Shown here: positions 5,970 through 10,384 of the stretch, piece after piece
Position numbering within the stretch: the stretch's first letter is position 1
Layout: the number at the start of each line of letters is the position of its first letter
DNA from: Nitrospiraceae bacterium
GTDB lineage: Bacteria > Nitrospirota > Thermodesulfovibrionia > Thermodesulfovibrionales > UBA9159
Assembly (NCBI GenBank): GCA_003453735.1
Contig: DMNE01000369.1
Coordinates: forward strand, 791-11,174
Direction: 5' to 3'
Length of the DNA: 10,384 nt
Position numbers and translations under genes: made by a program
The notes under the pieces: model-generated
What the model saw: the letters and a program-made list of their open reading frames with translations, nothing else
What the model was told of the DNA's origin: nothing
Database searches by the model: none

Positions 5970-6929
5970 ATGGTGTCTGCTGCCATTGATGTAGGGTCAA
6001 ACACACTCAGGATGCTCATAGGCTCTGTTCGAGACGGTGAGGTATCCCGTATTTACGCTGACAGGGCAATCACAAGGCTTGCTGAAGGAATCAGGGATAC
6101 AGGGAACCTCAGAGAAAAGAATATGGAAGAATCTGTATTAGTTCTGAAGGGCTTTTCCCATGCGATCTCCCGATATCAGCCCTCTCATGTCAAAGCAGTG
6201 GGGACAAGCGCCCTCAGGGATGCCCAAAACAGCGAAACGTTTATTAGCAGGGCATATCGGGAGAGCGGCATCGGGATTGAAGTCATCTCGGGAATACGAG
6301 AGGCCGCAATTACCGCACTCGGTGTCATGACGGGTTTTGGAGATGCGCCGGGTTCATCACTCATCATCGACATCGGAGGTGGAAGCACGGAGTGGATCAT
6401 TCAAGAAAAAACTTCCACTGAACCAATTTTGTGCGCGACCGTACCAGTGGGGGTTGTCAATCTCTCCGAACGATTCATAAAGACTGACCCACCATCCGAT
6501 AAGGACATCTCTTCGCTGTCGGATGAGATTTCTTCGTCATTCTTCTCAAGGAGGTGGGGAATTCCCCGTCCTGCACAGGGCGACAGTGGTGGTGGAGACA
6601 CAGCCCAGCCGGTGCATATGGTCCGCCTTATCGGAACGGGCGGCACAATCACAACCCTTGCCTCCCTGGATCTCGAATTAAAGACATATGATCACCAAAA
6701 GGTTCATTTGCATCAGATTCCGCTTTCGAGGATCTATCGCCTGAAGGACATGCTGCTCTCACTTCCCTTGGATAAGAGAAAGCATATTGTTGGTCTTGAG
6801 AGCGGCAGGGCAGACTTGATTATCCCCGGCATTCTGCTTACAATGAGATTGATGGAAATCCTTGGTTTCGACGAGATTTTGGTGAGCGACTATGGACTAC
6901 TGGAAGGTTTGATAAAGGAGATTCCATGA
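5970..6929 (+). CDS. ppx: Ppx/GppA-family exopolyphosphatase / pppGpp phosphatase
   Basis: 319 residues, the short form of the family: the two ASKHA phosphatase domains without the C-terminal HD-like domain of E. coli Ppx. It should remove terminal phosphate from polyphosphate and/or convert pppGpp to ppGpp in the cytoplasm; which one cannot be told from sequence. Motifs: AAIDVGSNTLRMLIG at 4-18 (phosphate 1), GTSALRDAQN at 78-87, E111 aligned with catalytic E121 of E. coli Ppx, DIGGGSTEW at 134-142 (phosphate 2), LIGTGGTITTLA at 220-231, GRADLIIPG at 279-287 and VSDYGLLEG at 305-313. Oddities: around the catalytic Glu it reads SGIREAA instead of the usual SG-EEAR, and there is a Gly-rich polar insertion at about 200-216. 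ATG 5970 begins exactly at the family N-terminus despite lacking a ribosome site. Its stop overlaps the korB start by 4 bases. Confidence 0.92.
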   Translation: MVSAAIDVGSNTLRMLIGSVRDGEVSRIYADRAITRLAEGIRDTGNLREKNMEESVLVLKGFSHAISRYQPSHVKAVGTSALRDAQNSETFISRAYRESGIGIEVISGIREAAITALGVMTGFGDAPGSSLIIDIGGGSTEWIIQEKTSTEPILCATVPVGVVNLSERFIKTDPPSDKDISSLSDEISSSFFSRRWGIPRPAQGDSGGGDTAQPVHMVRLIGTGGTITTLASLDLELKTYDHQKVHLHQIPLSRIYRLKDMLLSLPLDKRKHIVGLESGRADLIIPGILLTMRLMEILGFDEILVSDYGLLEGLIKEIP

Positions 6930-7666
6930 AAAGAGTTTTTGAGAGACCGGAGAGTCTGAAGGAGACACCGTTCAGGTATTGCCCTGGTTGCGGCCACAGT
7001 CTTATTCACCGGCTGATTACCGAGTCAATCGACGGACTCGGCCTCCGCGAAAAAGTCATCGGGATAGCACCAGTCGGCTGTGCCGTATTCGCTTATGATT
7101 ATTTCAAATTCGATATGCTTGAGGTTCCCCACGGAAGGCCGCCGGCAACGGCAACAGCTATGAAAAGGGTTTTGCCCGACAGAATCGTCTTCTCTTATCA
7201 GGGTGACGGCGATCTCGCGGCCATCGGGACTGCTGAGATTATCCATGCAGCGGCTCGGGGAGAAAATATATCGGTATTCTTCGTTAACAACGCAACCTAT
7301 GGAATGACCGGGGGCCAAATGGCTCCGACAACCCTCCTGGGACAGAGGACAAGCACAACCCTCAAAGGCAGGGATGCTGCTGTTACCGGTTACCCCCTTC
7401 GTATGTCTGAGATACTTGCAACCATAGAAGGCGCAGCATTCATTGCGCGTGCATCGGTGGATTCACCGAAGAACCTTTTAAAGACAAAGGCATTCATTGA
7501 GAAGGCATTCAGATATCAGATTGAGGGAAAGGGGTTCAGCTTCGTTGAGGTACTTTCGCCCTGTCCGACCGACTGGGGGCTCACCCCTGAGGCTTCTCTG
7601 AAATGGATCCAATCGGAAATGATGACCATATACACACTCGGCGTATTAAAGGACCGGCACGGCTAG
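6926..7666 (+). CDS. korB: 2-oxoacid:ferredoxin oxidoreductase, beta (thiamine-PP) subunit
   Basis: 246 residues, a usual length for separate beta subunits. It supplies the pyrophosphate-binding half of the thiamine-diphosphate site and carries the 4Fe-4S cluster in CoA-dependent, ferredoxin-linked oxidative decarboxylation (or the reverse). Evidence: YCPGCGH with C19 and C22, VGC with C52, and SPCPTDWG with C213 match the four cluster ligands known in Sulfolobus OFOR. The thiamine-PP motif is GDGD at 93-96 through NNATYGMTGGQ at 121-131. The opening MKRVFERPESL and APTTLLGQ segments resemble Kor/Vor-type enzymes beside branched-chain 2-oxoacid genes in anaerobes, so the substrate may be 2-oxoglutarate or branched-chain oxoacids; korB is a conventional label only. 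AAAGGAG sits 5 bases before ATG 6926, which overlaps the ppx stop (ATGA). The alpha subunit, needed to complete the active site, is not in the window. Confidence 0.95.
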   Translation: MKRVFERPESLKETPFRYCPGCGHSLIHRLITESIDGLGLREKVIGIAPVGCAVFAYDYFKFDMLEVPHGRPPATATAMKRVLPDRIVFSYQGDGDLAAIGTAEIIHAAARGENISVFFVNNATYGMTGGQMAPTTLLGQRTSTTLKGRDAAVTGYPLRMSEILATIEGAAFIARASVDSPKNLLKTKAFIEKAFRYQIEGKGFSFVEVLSPCPTDWGLTPEASLKWIQSEMMTIYTLGVLKDRHG

Positions 7667-7667
7667 C

Positions 7668-8231
7668 ATGAGTGAACAGAGAATCATCGTAGCCGGCTTT
7701 GGGGGACAGGGTATTCTCTTTCTTGGAAAGCTCATTGCCTATGGAGGCATGATGGAAGGCAAAGAGGTGACCTGGTTTCCCTCCTACGGAGCGGAAATGC
7801 GCGGAGGAACTGCTAATTGTACGGCAATCATCTCCGATGAGATGATCGGTTCGCCCGTCGTAATGAATCCCGACATACTCATCGTAATGAATGAGGCCTC
7901 CTTAAAGAGATTCCAGCCCCGGATCAAACCAGGCGGTCTCCTCTTCTTTGACTCCTCCCTCATCCATTCACCGGGAACAAGGCTTGATGTGCGTGCCATC
8001 GGCGTCCCTGCAAGCGAAATAGCTGCTTCCTCTGCCACAGAGGTGAAGTCAGCAAACATGGTGATGTTCGGGGCACTGCTTGCAACAACCGGCATCATAA
8101 AAGAAGAGTCTGCGGCCAAGGCCCTCGCTCAATTAACGCCGCAGAAGAGAAAGAAAACCCTCGAGGGAAACAGGACGGCCATTACAAAAGGGATACAATA
8201 TATTGCGCATACGGAAAGCAAGCATAGCTGA
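7668..8231 (+). CDS. korC: 2-oxoacid:ferredoxin oxidoreductase, gamma subunit
   Basis: 187 residues, typical for the gamma subunit (domain III of pyruvate:ferredoxin oxidoreductase), which takes part in subunit assembly and the CoA-dependent half reaction. Landmarks: GFGGQGILFLGKL at 10-22, the family hallmark SYGAEMRGGTA at 39-49, NPDILIVMN at 67-75, KPGGLLFFDSS at 87-97, NMVMFGALL at 130-138 and NRTAITKG at 168-175. It starts one base after the korB stop, so the two are co-translated. Its last 29 bases overlap the next gene in another frame. No alpha or ferredoxin-like delta gene is adjacent: ppx is immediately upstream of the beta gene and an acetyltransferase follows. Confidence 0.95.
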   Translation: MSEQRIIVAGFGGQGILFLGKLIAYGGMMEGKEVTWFPSYGAEMRGGTANCTAIISDEMIGSPVVMNPDILIVMNEASLKRFQPRIKPGGLLFFDSSLIHSPGTRLDVRAIGVPASEIAASSATEVKSANMVMFGALLATTGIIKEESAAKALAQLTPQKRKKTLEGNRTAITKGIQYIAHTESKHS

Positions 8232-8658
8232 CATAAAAGTCGTCCACAAACTCGTCAATGAATTTGCACGAAAGGGAGAGATGATCCCCCGCGCCCTGAA
8301 TGACCTCTATGAAAACATACGGGATATCTTTATCTGCGAAGACAACGGCGAGATTAAAGGTGTCTGCGCATTGCATATCCTCTGGGAAGACCTTGCAGAG
8401 ATCCGCTCCCTTGCGGTGAGAGGAGATTCGCAGAGCACCGGCATCGGCAGGAAACTTGTCACGACCTGCGTCAGAGAGGCTGAGAAACTTGGGATACCTA
8501 AGATCTTCGCCCTTACTTATCATCCCGATTTTTTTAAAAAACTGGGCTTTAAGAATATTGATAAATCGAAGCTGCCGCAGAAGATCTGGGGTGAATGCCT
8601 GAAATGTCATAAGTTTCCCGAATGTGATGAGACAGCGGTAACCCTGAACCTAAAATGA
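8203..8658 (+). CDS. GNAT N-acetyltransferase, short N-acetylglutamate synthase-like (ArgA-type)
   Basis: 151 residues, one GNAT domain. MRIRKASIADIKVVHKLVN opens the fold; EIRSLAVRGDSQSTGIGRKL (66-84) is motif A with the acetyl-CoA phosphate loop; FALTYHPDFFKKLGF at 102-116 is motif B. The order NEFARKGEMIPR, LWEDLAEIRSLAV and LPQKIW resembles single-domain proteins annotated as amino-acid N-acetyltransferase/N-acetylglutamate synthase, first step of arginine synthesis. Substrate is inferred. A C-terminal C132-x2-C135-x5-C141 triad could bind metal. The start is TTG at 8203, overlapping korC by 29 bases; it places the GNAT N-terminus correctly and no in-frame ATG fits better. Being in the korBC operon, it may link 2-oxoacid/glutamate supply to arginine synthesis. 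It converges on the next gene with only 6 bases between stops. Confidence 0.88.
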   Translation: MRIRKASIADIKVVHKLVNEFARKGEMIPRALNDLYENIRDIFICEDNGEIKGVCALHILWEDLAEIRSLAVRGDSQSTGIGRKLVTTCVREAEKLGIPKIFALTYHPDFFKKLGFKNIDKSKLPQKIWGECLKCHKFPECDETAVTLNLK

Positions 8659-8664
8659 GTCTTC

Positions 8665-9195
8665 CTACGGAGGAAAGTCCTTCATAAGAATCTTTACATA
8701 GGCCTTTTCCCTTAACTCGGCGATCTGTTTCTTGAGGAGCCTGTTAATCTCCTTTTCCGTTAAGTACTCTTCGATCTTATCTCTCACTGACTCTAAGGGA
8801 GCTCCCTTGAACTGCTGCTCGTTCTGCTTGTAATAGTCTTCTATCTCTTTTTCCTTGATTCTTATAATGGCCTTCACCTTAAGTTCTATGTATTCGTTGA
8901 AAAGTTCATCGTCGGTCTTTGCCTCCATCTTCAGTCTCCTCGCATCATTGAGAACCAAAATTCTGTTAATCAAGGTATTGAGCACTTCAGCCATGGAGAT
9001 ATCGGGCTGAACTTTCCTTGTCTTCTCGTAGGTCTCCTTCAACTCGCTCAGCGTAATGGCCGTGTTATCGACAAAGGCGACTACCCGGTCAATGAGTTCC
9101 GCCTTTGCTCCGCTGATACAGAATAACAGATGCACAATGAAAAAGAAGAGAGTAAAAACGTGCCAAGCCTGAATTTTTCGATCTTCACTCGTCAC
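8665..9195 (-). CDS. SurA-N-like secreted chaperone without a prolyl-isomerase domain
   Basis: 176 residues from GTG 9195. A Sec signal peptide (basic DRK, hydrophobic core at about 11-28, cleavage after GAKA at 32) precedes ELIDRVVAFVDNTAITLSELKE at 33-54, the hallmark opening of SurA/parvulin-type chaperones. The rest is helical and highly charged: helices at about 68-91 (VLNTLINRILVLNDARRL) and 94-170, with EIEDYYKQNEQQFKG resembling the helix that usually leads into the parvulin domain. No parvulin domain follows; the protein ends at KDFPP. It therefore keeps only the peptide-binding part and should act as a periplasmic holdase for outer-membrane proteins. GTG 9195 lies 4 bases after the Omp85 stop and gives a normal signal peptide; TTG 9216 (183 residues, 17-base overlap) is the alternative. 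Context with the upstream Omp85 gene supports a role in outer-membrane assembly. Confidence 0.85.
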   Translation of the reverse strand: MTSEDRKIQAWHVFTLFFFIVHLLFCISGAKAELIDRVVAFVDNTAITLSELKETYEKTRKVQPDISMAEVLNTLINRILVLNDARRLKMEAKTDDELFNEYIELKVKAIIRIKEKEIEDYYKQNEQQFKGAPLESVRDKIEEYLTEKEINRLLKKQIAELREKAYVKILMKDFPP

Positions 9196-9199
9196 TGCT

Positions 9200-10384
9200 T
9201 TAGAATGCCTGCCCAATGCTGAAGAACAACTCTCCCCTGCTTAGGCCTTCCTCCCTTTTGAGTTTATACCCGTAATCCAGACGAAACGGACCTACCGGCG
9301 TGTTATATCGCAGCCCGAGTCCAGCTGAACTTTTTATAGACAAATCGATCTCGTCCACTTTCTGCCAGACATTGCCGCTGTCCAGGAATGTGACAAGGCC
9401 GATCCCTTTCCACACAGACGTCCGGAGTTCAAGGTTTGTCTGGACAAATGCATTGCCGCCGGTGGGATCCCCCAGGGAGCCCGTGGGCCCGAGAGTGTCC
9501 TGAGCATATCCTCTGTTCGTAGTTCTGCCGCCTAGGAAAAATCTCTCTACGAGCGGGAGGATCGTAGTTGGCCCAAACCCCTGTGCGATTCCCGTCCGGA
9601 AAGCAGCTGCGAGGACAAAGGGCTTGGAAATTTCGTGATAAAAGCTGCTGTTGAACGTGACCTTGCCGAAATTAACCTCGGAAAGGAGGGCTGAAGAAGC
9701 CAGCTTAATGTTCAACCCCGCAAGGACGCCATTTCGAGGGTCAAAGGGATTATCTCTTGTATCATAGGTGATAGCAGGCTGCAGACTGCCGTAGGTAACT
9801 TTCCCCGAATCTTCGCCGGTAAGGATCATATCGGGCTGCACATCGAAGGTATTTGAGATAACGTATTCATAGTAAATCTGACCTTTCACGGTGTCAGTGA
9901 ATTGCTTCTCGAACCCGAAGGAAAAGCCGTATTTTCGATACCGGTACAGGATAACGTCGGTGTCGATATTCTTTTCCTCTTTCTCTGTGTAGAAAAGTGT
10001 ATCCCTGAATGGTAACCGTCGACCTAAAAACCAGGGATCATAATAATTCAGAGAATAGATTTTCTCCAGGTAATTGTAACCGAGCCTGAGATCCACCTGC
10101 CGGTTCATCCCGAAGAGGTTTTTATAACCGACATCAACAACGACGTTGAACCCATTATAATTGCTGTATCCGAAGCCGAACTCAGCCGAACCAGCATTGC
10201 CCTCTGCAACATGAATAAGGACATCACGCCGATGGTCATACTGATCGAGGCTTTCTATGCTGACATCGGAAAATAGACCGAGTTTATTTAGTTTCTGCCG
10301 CTCCTTCGGAAAAAGGTCGGGATTGAAGGGCTCCGATTCCTTATGGAGCAGTTCCCTCTCGATTACCTCCGTCTTTGTACTGAC
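9200..10384 (-). CDS. Omp85-family outer-membrane assembly protein (BamA/TamA-like), N-terminus cut by window edge
   Basis: The frame is open to the right edge, giving 394 residues visible; the first internal Met (10108) is not the start. Residues 1-65 from the edge are the last POTRA domain (TKTEVIERELL, EPFNPDL, KLNKLGLFSDVSIES, VLIHVAEG). A beta-barrel follows from about 67: alternating aromatic strands, DTRDNPFDPRNG at 208-219, ERFFLGG at 280-286 with the conserved loop-6 motif as NRGY at 290-293 followed by LGPTG, PVGPFRLDYGY at 363-373, and a C-terminal beta-signal GELFFSIGQAF ending in Phe, as BAM substrates and Omp85 proteins do. It inserts or assembles outer-membrane proteins. BamA versus TamA cannot be settled without the N-terminal POTRA count. 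A secreted SurA-like chaperone gene follows 4 bases later in the same operon. Confidence 0.94.
   Translation of the reverse strand, partial: VSTKTEVIERELLHKESEPFNPDLFPKERQKLNKLGLFSDVSIESLDQYDHRRDVLIHVAEGNAGSAEFGFGYSNYNGFNVVVDVGYKNLFGMNRQVDLRLGYNYLEKIYSLNYYDPWFLGRRLPFRDTLFYTEKEEKNIDTDVILYRYRKYGFSFGFEKQFTDTVKGQIYYEYVISNTFDVQPDMILTGEDSGKVTYGSLQPAITYDTRDNPFDPRNGVLAGLNIKLASSALLSEVNFGKVTFNSSFYHEISKPFVLAAAFRTGIAQGFGPTTILPLVERFFLGGRTTNRGYAQDTLGPTGSLGDPTGGNAFVQTNLELRTSVWKGIGLVTFLDSGNVWQKVDEIDLSIKSSAGLGLRYNTPVGPFRLDYGYKLKREEGLSRGELFFSIGQAF

Noticed and set aside
8596..8610. CLKCH in the GNAT acetyltransferase as a haem-c site
   Set aside because: The protein has no signal peptide and is cytoplasmic, where haem c is not attached; a metal or thiol role for the Cys triad is more plausible.
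8662..8675. Hairpin TTCCT-ACGG-AGGAA between the convergent GNAT and SurA-like genes as a terminator
   Set aside because: Only five base pairs, no clean T-run on either side, and most of it lies inside the end of the SurA-like gene.

Overview
This window (roughly 48% GC by eye) is ordinary-looking chromosomal DNA from an anaerobic or microaerophilic Gram-negative (diderm) bacterium. Outer-membrane biogenesis genes (a LolA-like carrier, an Omp85-family barrel, a SurA-like chaperone), a 2-oxoacid:ferredoxin oxidoreductase and a sensor kinase with a haem-c motif occur together. This fits Nitrospirota or the former Deltaproteobacteria (Desulfobacterota); that placement is inference, not proof. 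Nothing indicates a mobile element, phage, CRISPR array, rRNA or tRNA. Gene density is high, and the largest gaps are about 166 and 160 bases.

Left part (1-4994, all minus strand): transcription runs right to left through a LolA-like periplasmic lipoprotein carrier, tsaD (t6A37 tRNA modification), a membrane histidine kinase and a sigma-54-type response regulator that runs off the left edge. Kinase and regulator overlap by 4 bases (ATGA) and are clearly a pair. The kinase has an N-terminal membrane segment, an extracytoplasmic Cache-like domain with a CxxCH haem-c motif, a second membrane segment, a PAS domain with a Cys cluster, and a complete HisKA/HATPase core. It looks like a redox- or gas-sensing two-component system that controls sigma-54 promoters.

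Middle (5110-5969): a 78-residue conserved-looking small protein on the plus strand faces a 140-residue protein on the minus strand built from two similar small beta-barrel-like halves. Between that gene and the plus-strand ppx gene lies a 160-base divergent control region. Its two ends carry identical 11-base extended -10 elements (TGTGGTACAAT) in opposite orientation. The ppx transcript is predicted to be almost leaderless.

Right-centre (5970-8658, plus strand): a compact operon of a Ppx/GppA-family phosphatase, the beta and gamma subunits of a 2-oxoacid:ferredoxin oxidoreductase, and a GNAT acetyltransferase resembling short N-acetylglutamate synthases. Junctions are tight (4-base overlap, 1-base gap, 29-base overlap). 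The alpha and ferredoxin subunits expected with beta/gamma are absent here. The operon may link polyphosphate/(p)ppGpp turnover, 2-oxoacid metabolism and arginine or glutamate acetylation.

Right end (8665-10384, minus strand): an Omp85-family outer-membrane protein (BamA/TamA-like, N-terminus outside the window) is followed after 4 bases by a secreted SurA-N-like protein with no prolyl-isomerase domain. Together they look like an outer-membrane protein assembly cassette.

I found no clearly new system. The haem-sensor kinase pair, the ppx-korBC-acetyltransferase operon without an alpha subunit, and the mirrored extended -10 promoters are the points most worth a second look.
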